Shown: in pieces, positions 20,862-31,983 of the stretch
Layout of the letters: the number at the start of each line of letters is the position of its first letter
Numbering within the stretch: position 1 is the first letter of the stretch
Assembly (NCBI GenBank): GCA_006176705.1
Contig: QRFJ01003353.1
Location: 1-64,000 of the forward strand
DNA: 64,000 nt
Direction: 5' to 3'
Source: Cocos nucifera
Taxonomy: Eukaryota; Streptophyta; Magnoliopsida; Arecales; Arecaceae
Translations under genes and position numbers: made by a program
The notes under the pieces: model-generated
Seen by the model: only the letters and a program-made list of their open reading frames with translations
Databases searched by the model: none
Told to the model about the DNA's origin: nothing

Positions 20862-22087
20862 AAGTTGCATTAGATCTGATTTTAATTTATTTTGATATAA
20901 TAATTAGATGATTTTAGAGGTCACATGAGATATGATTAGATCTAAAATTAAAAAAATTAAAAATTAAATAATTTAGATCTAAGTTATACATGATGCATGA
21001 CTAGTTGTAGAATAGAATTGTTCTATATATAGTCTTGCATGATCATAATTTAATTTGATTAGTTATAATTTTTAGATCTATTTATTTATTATTTTTTAAT
21101 ATTATGAATATTATAATAAGATCTCAAAAATAGAAATTAAAGTTATTTAATTTTTGTTCCTATGAGATATGATGAATGCATGTTTAGACTAGTTGTAGAA
21201 TAGTTCTATATAATTATCTAAAATAGAATTTATTTTGATATGATCAATTTAAATTTAATTTTTTAAATAATTATTAGATAATTTAGATCTAAAAATATAC
21301 ATGATATGATATATGAAGATGTATACAAAATATATTTATAGTTAGATCAATTTTTATATATGAGATATATGATGTAGATCTAACTAGTTTTGCAGTTTTC
21401 ATAATTCTAATTAAGGCATTCTCCTTGACCGTCCGATCATAAGAACAATGTAGGGTTTAAAATGCCCTCTCCTCCTATTTGATGGGGTGTTCTTATGATG
21501 TGTAGGGGTGCTGCACGTTCATCCTTAATCAGAAATCCAAAACATATTTTCTAAAAAACCCTAGATCCAGAAATCCTAGGATTTTATTTACATGTTTTGT
21601 TTACGAACCCTAAACTTATTTAAGAATTAAGATTATGAAATATGTTAAGTTTAAAATTGAGAATTTTCAAATCTAAGACATATTTAGAAAATTGGTTTTG
21701 GACTTGGGTAGCTCAATTAGGTCTAGTGGTTGATCAAACTGAATCAAGAGTTGGTTAGATAGGATCAAGAGTGCTTAAATTGATCAGCCTAACAGGATTA
21801 AGTCTGGGTCAAGATCGAATCACATGAGTGATCGATCAAGCTAAAACCTAATTAGGCTCAGTGGTTAGAGTCTGGAATGTAGGCTAACGTAATTAGTTTT
21901 GGCTCAACAATTTGGTTTCTAAGGTAAGTCTGGCAGATACGATTGAGTAGTTTTTAATTAGGAGCTACTCGACTCAAATACATTCTTGTTGAGTTAATGG
22001 CATATTGCTTCCACCGGTCTCACTTATCTGGCCATATTTATCGATCCAGTCCTGATCTAAGGTGATTAACAATCCGAGCTAACCTAT
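20862..22087 (+). other. Family A leader, cut by the assembly gap
   Basis: It is collinear with A1 2253-3490, including the stem-loop, the AGATCTAA-rich part and the GCTCAATTAGGTCTAGTGG block, and stops at the N run just after GAGCTAACCTAT. The gag-pol of this copy is not in the assembly. Confidence 0.85.
21407..21532 (+). promoter_or_regulatory. Second copy of the leader double stem-loop
   Basis: The inner arms TCATAAGAAC (21437-21446) and GTTCTTATGA (21489-21498) are identical to those of A1. The outer arms CTAATTAAGG (21407-21416) and CCTTAATCAG (21523-21532) pair with one mismatch. Confidence 0.6.
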
Positions 22088-22097
22088 NNNNNNNNNN
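22088..22097. other. Assembly gap (10 N)
   Basis: There are ten undetermined bases. To the left is family A leader and to the right a damaged family A LTR that starts about 90 bp inside the element. The true distance and order across the gap are unknown. Confidence 0.98.
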
Positions 22098-24181
22098 AAA
22101 AGGTTATTTCTATCACATATGGTATTAGTGTCTGTGATAACATCCTTAGTTAATGGTTATTGATAATTCATATTTTCAAGAGCTTGAAAATTAAGACGAT
22201 GAATAATCAATTGTTAACTCATAAAATTGATCCCGACCACCTACGGGACATACACAGCAGAGCACAATGCCTAGATATGATGCCGAAAAGTATACGATAG
22301 AAGCAAAATAAATACGGTTATCCTACACTTAAATAGCCACTGCATCACCCTGAGCCCACAAACACAGATTATAACGCGAACACAACACATATAGCAGAAT
22401 AAGAGAGCATCTACAATAAAAGCACAGGCGACTGAGTAACCACACAACAGAGAATCAGATAAGCTCGCTCTCGTCACAGAAGACAACTAACAGCGAACTC
22501 CGCAGAGCCAGAAGAGAATGAGTACATCGTGGTCCAAAATGAGGCAAGTCGACCCATTTGACAACAAGCACCGGAGAGATAAATCCTAGTGAAACCTAGC
22601 AAACCAAATCAGCCAATTAATCAATCTATCTATATCATTCTTATCACTCTCTCTAAGTGTGATGTGGTGGCTATCAAGAGGCGACAGATCATATGTAGGA
22701 ACAACAATACGCGAGAACTGCAGCAAACAAGATGAAGCTCATCTACCAAGGAGCAAGCCAAATAATATCTCTATATCTGATACATCGATAAATGAAATCA
22801 AAACAGAAAACAAACAACAGTCCAGAAGTCCAATGGCCATGCAGAGTGAAATAATAGAAAGAGTTTCTATTTAGATTTTCACAATCGGACTCGAATCAAT
22901 GATTACATCATATGACAAAGACTAGTGGTTGACGAGTTTACCTTAACCCTAATCTGATCGGGGCTCAAGATAGAAGAACTTAATCACATAGTAGCTCCAC
23001 CAAGAGTTCACATTCAGCTCTGATGGGTTGCCACCATATACTGCTAGGTGTCACTGTGGATTTTGGAGCAATTAGAATGATTTAGATGATCGATCATTCT
23101 AGCCTTTCGAATCAAAAGAGTTTGATCCATCGAAAGGAGTTTCGATGATAGTTAGATAGAGATCATGACATATCCCATTACCATACAGAACTGAACCTAA
23201 CTGGGTCACACAAACAAGGGTTTGAATCTGGTGATCATCAATTGAACTGATCAGTTCAATTGATCTGAATGAGATTCAATTAGGTTCAAGAAAATCATGC
23301 TAGCACTCGATTGACCTAACGTTCTTCTTTTGCTATCATAAATAAGTTGTCCTACTGAGCCAAAGGAGTTTTGCTCAAATAGAGCCTTCATATGGTCTGA
23401 CTAGGTTGTCCAAGTCAAAAAGGTTGTCTTATTTGTAAACATTACCTCATTTTTGGTCACGTCATTTCTTGTTCTTTGACTTTGGTCAAAATCTACCTTT
23501 GACTGTCAAATTGACCACGACACTTTGACTTTTGACCACATGTCATGCATCTTATGGAAGCTGGTGGGGCCTGTCCTCTGCCAGAACCTGGAAGAAAGGC
23601 GCAACCACCCTTGGCTGTGCCCAAGTGGAGGCGCCAGGAGTCCTTGTTGATAAGGGACTCCATCTCCTTTTTGATTCCAATTAGAGTTCTCCTAAGAACA
23701 ACTTTGACTTCTTAGGCCCTCTAAGGAGGAATTCAGGGGACTCTATTCTCACCAATCAAATTAGATCTGATTTCATAAAGAGTTGTGATTGGTGGAAGAA
23801 GAGAGTTGGATCATGCTATCGTCTATAAATAAGACCCTGCGCCCAACTCAAAGAGATTTTAATAAATTGAAACCACCATCCCCGAGGCTGCCTCTCCCTT
23901 CTTCCTCCATGCAAACCACTTTCTTCCTCTCCTTTCCAGTCCAAAAGGGTTTTGGACCTTGGTTGGTTATCTAGATCAAAGAAAGGCACTGAAAGCTAGA
24001 AGGCTGGCCTGCTGCAAAGGACGACTGCTGATCTTCAAAGGAGTTTTGAAGACCTCCAGATCAGATCCAATCTAATTTTTTGAGCATGATAGAGAAAGAG
24101 AGATCTCTAGATCCAACCTAAGTGATACGGTAGAGGCCAGCACTGCTGGCTAGAGCAAAACCTTCCGCTGCAAATAGGATC
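22098..24181 (+). repeat. Family A LTR (young type), low-quality copy
   Basis: The order matches 1-2030 of this window but with dozens of one- or two-base losses, many in doubled G or C (CTGGTGG to CTGTGG, TTTTGGG to TTTTGG, CACCTGCC to CACGTC). Homology ends at about 24181 inside the LTR. Part of it, 22240-22815, is scrambled. The pattern looks like unpolished long-read sequence rather than natural decay. Confidence 0.75.
22240..22815. other. Scrambled block beside the gap
   Basis: Where about 420 bp of ordinary LTR is expected, there is about 575 bp of sequence with only faint echoes of it (TGTAGGAAC, CAAGATG, ATCTACC in the right order). Composition is unlike the neighbours. The open frames here encode nothing recognisable. 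It is most likely a faulty consensus. Confidence 0.6.
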
Positions 24182-24195
24182 TACTCTCTATATTA

Positions 24196-24276
24196 TAGTC
24201 AAAATTATAATTTTGCCCCTAGAAGTGTATTACAAGTGTCAGCCAATTCTGACTTCTAGGGCACATATATCTAACA
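24196..24276 (-). repeat. Stub of a reverse family A LTR (first 80 bp only)
   Basis: On the minus strand it is the first 80 bp of the family A LTR, TGTTAGATATATGTGCCC to AATTATAATTTTGACTATA. It abuts pol sequence on its right without the polypurine tract or RNase H. Confidence 0.82.
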
Positions 24277-24279
24277 AGT

Positions 24280-25038
24280 ATGGCATACATGAAACTCCCT
24301 ATTGCCGAAGCATAAGGGATCTTGCTCATCCGTTCAATCTCCTTAGGTATGTTGGAACACATCTTCTTTAAGAGATGAATGCCATATCTGAAGGGTACCA
24401 ATCTCCTCTTGGAGTTTTCCATACTGAATCTTTTCAGCACCTCCTCTGTGTATATCTTATATGAGAGACCAAGCATCCTATTTGGTCTATCTCTATAGAT
24501 CTTAATTTTCAATATAAAAGATGCTTTTCCTAGATTTTTCATAGAGAACTCTTTCAACAGCCATATTTTGATAGATGTCAACATGAGAATATCATTCTCA
24601 ATCAGGAGGATGTCATTCATGTACAGTATAAGGAAGACAACAGTGCTTCCATTGATCTTTTTTAATACACATGACTCCTCATTTTTGATGAAATCAAATG
24701 ATTTGATCACATCATTAAAACAAGCATTCCAGCTCTGAGATGCTTGCTTGAGTCCATATATGGATCTTTACTATTTGCAGACCTTGTGATCATTATCATT
24801 GGATGTGAAATCAAGCGACTGATCTATATAGATATCTTCCTTAAGATATTCATTTAAGAATGCCATTTTCACATCCATCTTCTATATTTTATAATCGAAA
24901 TAGGCTACAGTAGCAAGTAGTGTACAGATGGATTTTAGCATGGCTACTGGCAAAAAGATTTTTTGATAGTCAATGCCTTCATACTGACTATACCCTTTTG
25001 CTATGAGCCTAGCTTTGAATGTCTATACATTTCCATCT
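24280..25038 (-). pseudogene. pol: Reverse transcriptase fragment, family A
   Basis: The minus frame 24219-24710 includes FDFIKNEESCV, VVFLILYMNDILLIENDI, FSMKNLGKASFILKIKIY and IPYASAIGSFMYAI. The catalytic YxDD motif reads YMND, so the first Asp is lost. Between 24711 and 25038 the upstream RT (GLKQASQSWN-like, MDVKMAFLNEYL-like, FKARLIAKGYSQYEGIDYQ-like) is present with stops. RNase H is deleted at the left and the C1 LTR cuts the gene at the right. Confidence 0.85.
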
Positions 25039-27551
25039 TTTTAAAAATTGATCTAGGATTTCAGGATTAGATTTTAAAACTTTTTTAGATCTATGCAGCG
25101 AAAGACATGAATTAATCATATTAATTCATAATAAAATATAAAAAGCTCTAAATCTAAGATCCTAGTACATAATTATAGCATTATATTAAATCAAAAATTA
25201 AAAAATATGAGAATAAAATATGTTGATCATATCAACATAGATCTACACTAGATAATATCTAGATATGTAATAGGGAGATCAAATCACCCTTACCTTTGCA
25301 ACTCAAGTTTTTTAACTTGTCGATCTGAGCCTGAGGTTGTTGCTCCAAGCCGCACATGCATCCAGCCTCTATAGGTTGTCCACATGAGCTCTCAATCATA
25401 GATCAGAAGTTTGATGCCCGAAAATCAGCATAGTGTGTTAGTACTGTGCTGATCCTTCTTCGATGGTCGATCTGAATCTTTCTTTTCCAAAACTTGGACT
25501 CTTGAATTTTCAAAAATTAGGGAAGAAGATTTTAGACTTGAGAATCCTCTCAAAATCATAAAAGAATGGAGGAAGAGATGTAGAGAAAAAACCCTTGAAG
25601 AAGACCCTCTTCTTCTTCTTTGTTCTCTCACCTAGACTCCTTGATTAGTGTATTTACTATTCCCATACCCTAAGCCTTTATCTCCTTGGTTTTCCCATGC
25701 CAAAATAGCCCTCTCTTAAATCCTTTTTTTTAAAAAAAATCAGATCAAAAGACTCTTTAAATAAAGAGTTATAGAGGAATCATTGTTTAGGTCAAATACC
25801 TAGTCAAATATTATCCAAATTGGGCTAGACTTGGGGCGCCCAAGACCCAACTGTTGGGCACCCCCTCTATTTTTTTCATGGACCATCTGAAGCTATCACA
25901 CAAAAAGCTTCTCTTTTCTATCAAAAAATCTAGAGAAAAAGTAGGGAGTGGACGGCATAAGAAAGGGAGGAGTTTTAGTTGCTTAAAATTCTATCTCATC
26001 AAATTTAAATCAACTCAAACTCTTTCTTCGACTTGGTCCATAACATCTTATCATGTAAAAAAGAAAGGGAGGAGATTTGGGACAAGTGAAGGCTTAGGAG
26101 AGTTTAAGGTGATTGGGGACCTGCACCTTGTCACACAAAACTCCATAGAAGGGCATGGACGGGGGGGGGCGAGGGGACTTTAAGGTGCAAGGATTGACAA
26201 TCCTAGTTATACTAGGACTCCTATTTTGACTTGGTCCAACTTAATCCTTGGATCAAATTAAATTAAAATTAATTAAATCCAGTTAGAATAGATCTTAGTC
26301 TAATTAAAAATCTAACTAAATTAAATTAAATTAGATTTAATTTTAATTTAATCTTTTAATCAAATTAAAAATTGGGTTGATGCAAGTCCTAATTAAACTA
26401 GGACTCATTCTTCCTTGCAATTGGCTCATCCAATAATCAATTAGACTTGATCTAATCAAGTGCAAAATAAATCTAATTAAATTATATTTAATTAGACCTA
26501 ATCTCAATCCTTTGGCTTAATCAAATTAAGTCAATTAATAATTCAATTGCTAATCTATCCTTCTGCAATACTTGTACTAGGTTAAACATCAATCATATTG
26601 AATGTTTAACCCTAGAACAATTCTTATTCATTGATTAACCATTCGATCAGATCGAGAACTCTTATGTGTGTAACTCCATAGGTCCAAACCTAAGCTGGTA
26701 GCATAAAAATAAATTTTTATATCAATTGAAGTAACCATCTAGCAATGATATCCAATGGTCAGATAGATCGAATGTATAGAACAACATCCTTAGAACCCAT
26801 GTGGATATAGTTTTCATATAATTCATCCTTTTGACCAAAATGCTCATAGGATACCTTAGATTTTAACTATCAACCCTAATTAGATCATCCACATTATATT
26901 TCAAATTATCAAATCCATCTTATGGATTACCCTAGCCAAGGTTTTACTATATTAAAATATAGTGATAAATTCTTCTTCAACTCTTGGAGTGGGCAATCCC
27001 ATCTTGATCACTCATCGACTTCATAAGTACTTAACCGTGCCCAAAAATCTTTCATCACTGAATTAAAAATTTAGTTAGTCTAGCACCAAAGCATAATGAG
27101 TTGTTTGCACGCTATTATGGTGATCTCAGGTCTAAGGGACACTTATACCTATATTCCATCAGAGCAATTCTTGATAGTAGAATGCTCTAAGTCGGTCACG
27201 TTCAATGATGATGTATCCTTACATCTCACTTGTATGCCATAGTAGTATCTCCATATTTTTTGGTCAACCTATATGGCATACAATGATCTATGCTCGATAA
27301 ACATTGTTGTCCTAATTAACAGCATATCATTTGGTCATGAATAGTTTAAAGACTAATCGATAAATCCTCTCTTTATCAAAACTAAATAGTCCTAAGGACT
27401 TCATCACAATAATGGAGTTCATTAGAAGATGTAAACTTTATGATAAAAATGCTAAAAAAATATATTTTATTTAATAATGAATCAATTATAATTATAAAAT
27501 AGCATAACAATTAATAGGCTGATGATTGGTTTTGGAACATATATCCCAACA
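25039..27551 (-). repeat. Family C 3' LTR of element C1, reverse
   Basis: On the minus strand it starts TGTTGGGATATATG at 27551, right after the polypurine tract, and ends near 25039 in sequence that matches the end of the LTR fragment at 44136-44745. It is about 2.5 kb long. It has poly-AT and CTT-rich stretches and a run of ten G at 26161-26170. The 109-codon plus-strand frame at 25854-26183 resembles nothing known. Confidence 0.82.
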
Positions 27552-27563
27552 ACTCCCACTTGT
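27552..27563 (-). other. Polypurine tract of C1
   Basis: ACAAGTGGGAGT on the minus strand directly precedes the LTR start at 27551. Confidence 0.82.
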
Positions 27564-27579
27564 CCTAAAGCCACTCGAT

Positions 27580-28090
27580 ATAGTATCTAATACCCATCTT
27601 CAGCTTGTGGTTGTTGAACTCTTTTATCATCAGGGCTTTAGTGAAGGAGTCAGTCAGGTTCTCCTATCCATCGATCTTCTAAAGATCGACATCACCTCGA
27701 TCCATGATCTTTCGAACCAGGTGGTAGCGGTGTAGTATGTGCTTCATCCACTGGTGTGCTTTCGGTTCCTTCACCTGAGTAATGGCACCAGTGCTGTTGT
27801 AGTAGAGCAAGATCGAACCATCATGGGAGGGTGCTACTCTAAGCTCGATGATGATTTTTCTCAGCCACAAAGCTTCCTTTGCAGCATTTGATGCTATAAT
27901 GTATGCTGCCTCACAAATAAAGTCTGCTATAGTATGCTGCTTGAAACTCTTTCAGTAGATAGCTCCACCATTTAGGGTAAAAACATAACCCGACATGCTT
28001 TTGCGGTCATCATGGTCAAATTGAAAGCTGGAGTCTGTAAACCTCCCAAGTTTTAGATCTGACTCGTCAGAAATCAACCATTAGTTCTTA
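27580..28090 (-). pseudogene. pol: RNase H of C1 (broken)
   Basis: The minus frame at 27679-27870 has MWLRKIIIELRVAPSHDGSILLYY then NSTGAITQVKEPKAHQWMKHI and RGDVDL. The usual Asp in YCDN/YYDS is Asn here. Upstream are a degraded CEAAYIIAS block and a segment matching GRFTDSSFQFDHDD. Downstream is QKIDG-ENLTDSFTKAL up to the polypurine tract. Confidence 0.83.
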
Positions 28091-29183
28091 ATATTTTTTA
28101 AATACTTGAGGATGGCTTTAACCACTTTCCAATAGTTTTCTCCTGGATCAGATTAGTATCTACTCACTACTTCTAATGAGTATACCACATCTGATCTCGT
28201 ACATGTCATGGCGTATATGATAGATCCTACTACCGAAGCATATGGGGTACTACTCATATGTTGTCTCTCTTTAGGAGTTATTGGACAATCCTTCTTAGAG
28301 AGAGAAATTTCATGGCCTATCGAAAGATAGCCTTTCTTAGAATTTTTCATGCTGAACCTCTTTAACATAGTTTCTATGTACGTGGACTGTGATAATCCAA
28401 GCATCCTCTTAGATCTATCCTTATAGATCTTCATCTCTAGGATGTAGGATGCTTCATCCAAATCCTTCATGGAGAACTGAGATGATAATGAAACCTTTTT
28501 TCCTTGCAGTATGAGGATGTCATTCTCGATTAAAAGAAGGTCATCTACGTATAAGAAAGGAATACCACTATCGAACCATTCACCCACTTGTAAATGCAGG
28601 GCTCTTCTTCATTCTTAACAAAGCTATACGTTTCAATCATCTTATCAAAATGCATGTTCCAACTCCGAGATGCTTGCTTCAATCCATAAATGGATTTCTG
28701 AAGCTTGCACATTTTGGACTCATCCATAGATGCGAACTCTTCAAGTTGTATCATATATACTTCTTCGATTAGCTCTCCATTCAAAAAAGTTATCTCCACA
28801 TCCATCTGTCAGATCTTATAGTCCAAATGGATAGCTATCATAAGCATTATCCAAATGGACTAAAGCATTGCCACAAGGGAGAATGTCTCATCATAGTCAA
28901 TACCATAATGGTGATGATACCTCTTGGCAACTAGATGGGCTTTATAGGTCTCCACCTTCCTGTCTGTGCCTCTCCTCCTCTTGAAGATCCACTTACATCC
29001 AATAGGTTTAACCCCTTCAAGTGGATCAACTAATGTCCACACATCATTGACCTTCATGGACTCCACTTTGAATTTCATGGTCTCAAGCCATTTTTCAAAA
29101 TCAGGCTTCTGCAATGCATCCATATAAGTGATTAGATCCTTATTATTCTCATCGAGTTCGATGGGATCACCATCCTGAACCAA
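28091..29183 (-). pseudogene. pol: Reverse transcriptase of C1 (broken)
   Basis: Three minus-strand frames cover the domain. 28860-29183 holds FEKWLETMKFKVESM, WTLVDPLEGVKPIGCKWIFK and the ETFSLVAML end. 28545-28805 holds MDVEITFLNGELIEEVYMIQ and GLKQASRSWNMHFD. 28153-28587 holds YVDDLLLIENDIL, with the catalytic YVDD kept, then FSMKDLDEASYILEMKIY and TPYASVVGSIIYAM. Stops and frameshifts separate them. Confidence 0.9.
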
Positions 29184-30250
29184 GAAATCATAGTATCTAT
29201 CTAACTGATACGGTACTCTATCGAATCATCTTAGTGGTGTAGGTACATTGGGCACCAAATTTGATCTATTCAAATTTCATTCAGGTTCAGTTATAGGTGT
29301 CGGTCTTTCTACCTATTGAACTTCATCAAGTTCAACCTTAGAAGCAATAGTTCCTTCATCAAGAAACTCTTTTTCTAAAAAGACTACCTTAAGACTGATG
29401 AATACTTTTTATTCATCAGCATGGTAGAAAAAATATCCTTTGATCTCTTTTGGGTATCCTATGAATGTATACTTATTAGATCTAGGTCCAAGTTTATCTA
29501 TGATTAATTATTTCACATAAGCCAGGTACCCCCACATCCTAAGGTGTGAAAGTGCTGGCTTACGCCCTGTCCATATCTCATATGGAGTTTTAAATACAGA
29601 TTTACTTGAAAACCTATTTAGAAGATAGCAAGCTGATTTGAGTGCATATTCCTAGAAAGATATCAGTAAGCTGGCAAAACCAATTATGGATCGGACTATG
29701 TCTAACAAAGTCTGATTCCTCCTTTTAGACACACCATTATGCTGTGGTGTTCTTGAAGGAGTTCATTAAGAGAGAATTCTATTCTCTCCTAGATATGTGA
29801 GAAATTCATCAGAAAGATATTCTCCTCCTTGATCAGATCAAAGAGTTTTAATACTCTTTCCATTTTATTTTTCTACTTCACTTCAGAATCGTTTGAACAT
29901 TTCAAATGACTCTGACTTATGTTTCATTAGATAGACATATCCACATCTGGATAGATCATCTATAAAAGTAATGAAGTAGAGATATCTACATCTAGCACTA
30001 GTGCTCATTGATCCACATACATCAATATGTACTAGACCTAAGAGCTCAGTCACTCTCTCACCTTTTTCAGTAAAAGGTGACTTGGTCATTTTTCTAAGTA
30101 AACAAGACTCACAAGTTGGAAGTGATTTACAATCACTGACTTGAAGGATTTCCTCTTGAGTCAACTTGTTTATCTTGTTTTGTTGATGTGACCTAGCCTA
30201 CAGTGTCAAAATTACATATCGGACACACTATCTAATCTAGGATGCTTGCC
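29184..30250 (-). pseudogene. pol: Integrase of C1 (broken)
   Basis: The minus frame 29883-30164 contains CESCLLRKMTKSPFT, HIDVCGSMS and FIDDLSRCGYVYLMKHKSESF. Further left are SDQGGEYLS-like, FLTYLGENRILS-like, and NGVSKRRNQTLL-like stretches near 29700-29850, then the C-terminal GCPAYVK-like and GYPKEIKGYFFYH-like parts near 29400-29550. The catalytic Asp of the SDRGGEY motif survives, but the residues around it are altered. Confidence 0.85.
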
Positions 30251-30289
30251 AGTGGAATAAACTATATTAATAGATTGTGATAACATATA

Positions 30290-30700
30290 TACACCATTGT
30301 TCAAATATCAAAAGAATATGGTAACACCATTCATAATGATATTACAAAACTCTTTCTTTATTAAAATTTCATAATTATCTTTAGTCAAAAGGCCTATAGA
30401 AATGACATTCAAAAAGAAACTAGGACAAAAATGATACTCACTAAGAACAATAATATGAGACTCAAATACAAGTTGTAAGATTCCTAATGCTAGAATTGGA
30501 ACTGGTCTTCCATCTCCAATGTTCAGGAACCTCTCATCTTGTTCGAATCTCCTGCTGACCTGCAACCCCTACAATAAATTATAAAAATGGTAAGGGCTAC
30601 TGGTATCCAATACTCAGTCAGTAATATCATAGATAGAAAAATTATAAGGAGTTATTATATAAATATCTTATCCAGCAATAGCTTGCCTCTTTCTCAACTT
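30290..30700 (-). pseudogene. pol: Protease region of C1 (broken)
   Basis: The minus frame 30308-30565 contains VSRRFEQDERFLNIGDGRPVP and VISIGLLTKDNYEILI. A stop lies just before the active-site strand, where VLDTSSPYHFYN replaces the usual D-T/S-G with D-T-S. Confidence 0.82.
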
Positions 30701-31440
30701 GTTTGGATCTAGTGAGGCTATGTACTGAGGATTGTTTCTCTTTCAGTGTCCCTACTTCTTATAGAAGAAGCACTCAGCTTGACTCTTATCGGGCTTTTTC
30801 TTCTTGATCTGGATCTGTATAGATGTTCTAGTCTGAACTTACATCTTCTTGGACTTCTTCTTCTTGTTCTTCTTTCCTTTCTTAAAGGGTCGAAAACTAG
30901 AAGAAGATCATCCCACTAAATTCACCATCTCCTTGTAGAGCTGGTGATCCTTCTCAATGTTCTAAAGTAACCTCAGTAACCTATGGTAGTTTACTTTAGG
31001 CTTTGTCAATCTGTAATGAGTAAAGAATGGGAGATAAGTTTTGGGCAATGAGTTTAAAATTGCATCTTTTCCTAGCTGCTCATGTAAGAAAAAATCGAGC
31101 ATGCTCAAATGCTCCATCAACTCGATCATGTACAATACTTGATCAGTGATAGAAGCTCCATCCCTCATCCTTATGTTGAAGATGGCACAGCTAGTCTTTT
31201 GCCTTTGAATGTCATTGGATGTGCCAAAAGACTCATTCAACACCTGAAGCATGTCTTCTAGCTGAGGAGACTCAAATCTATGACTAAACTCATCACTGAT
31301 GGCTGTCAGCATGATACAATGCACCATAATTCGATCATTGAGCCACTTCTGATAAGTGTCTCTGACTATTCCACGTGCATTGGGTGCTAGCTCCTCAGGT
31401 GCGGGATCTTTCAGTACGTATAAGATTCGTTCATGCTCCT
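30701..31440 (-). pseudogene. gag: gag of C1 (broken, start missing)
   Basis: The minus frame 30962-31327 reads SDEFSHRFESPQLEDMLQVL, FGTSNDIQRQKTSCAIFNIR and DQVLYMIELMEHLSMLDFFL, a Copia gag. A Lys-rich stretch and a degraded zinc knuckle (ECFFYKK-GH-KRN) follow near 30740-30900. At its upstream end (YERILYVLKDPAPEELAPNA) it breaks off at 31440. Confidence 0.86.
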
Positions 31441-31983
31441 ATCATTGAGCCACTTCTTCTTTCTATCGATCTTCTGATGGTCATCATCACCTCGATCCAC
31501 TATCTTTCATACTAGATGGTAGTGGCATAGTATGTGCTTCGTCTACTGGTATGCTTTCGATTTCTTTGCTTGAGCAATGGCACTAGTGCTGTCATAGTAG
31601 AACTGGACTAGTCCATCAAGGGAAGGTGCTACTCTAAGCTTGGTGATGAATTTTTTTAGCCACATAGCTTTCTTCACAACATCTGATGCTATGATGTACT
31701 CTGCTTCACAAATAGTGCCTACCATAATATGCTGCTTGGAACTCTTTCAGCTGATGGCTCCATCATTTAGGATAAAAATATAATACAACATCTTCTACCA
31801 TCACCATGGTTAGATTGAAAGTTAGAGTCGGTAAACCCCACAAGTTTTAGATCTGACTTGCCATAAACCAACCATTGGTCCTTAGTATTTCTCAAATACT
31901 TAAGGATGGCTTTCAGCACTTTTCAGTGGTTCTCTCCTAGATCAGATTGGTATCTACTCACTACTCTTAGTGAGTATGCCACT
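31441..31983 (-). pseudogene. pol: RNase H and RT-end fragment of element C2
   Basis: The minus frame 31543-31725 has CEAEYIIASDVVKKAMWLKK and FYYDSTSAIAQAKKSKAYQ. The part to 31983 carries the NTKDQWLVYGKSDLKLVGFTD-like block and the end of RT (VAYSLRVVSRYQSDLG). At 31983 the family B LTR begins. At 31441-31457 a 17-nt word identical to 31334-31350 marks the junction with C1 gag. Confidence 0.83.

Larger units (their letters stand above)
25039..31440 (-). mobile_element. Element C1: reverse Ty1/Copia retrotransposon missing its 5' end
   Basis: In minus-strand order it has gag (31440-30700), protease, integrase, RT, RNase H, polypurine tract and 3' LTR. The leader, PBS and 5' LTR are missing: at 31440 the gag start joins an RNase H piece of another family C copy. 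Its left end cuts a family A RT gene at 25038. All genes have stops. Confidence 0.85.

Noticed and set aside
22271..22486. 71-codon Cys- and Val-rich minus-strand frame
   Set aside because: It lies in the scrambled block beside the gap, which is probably a false consensus.
25854..26183. 109-codon plus-strand frame with basic residues
   Set aside because: It is inside the family C LTR, antisense to the element, with no homology I can name; the G run at its end argues for chance.
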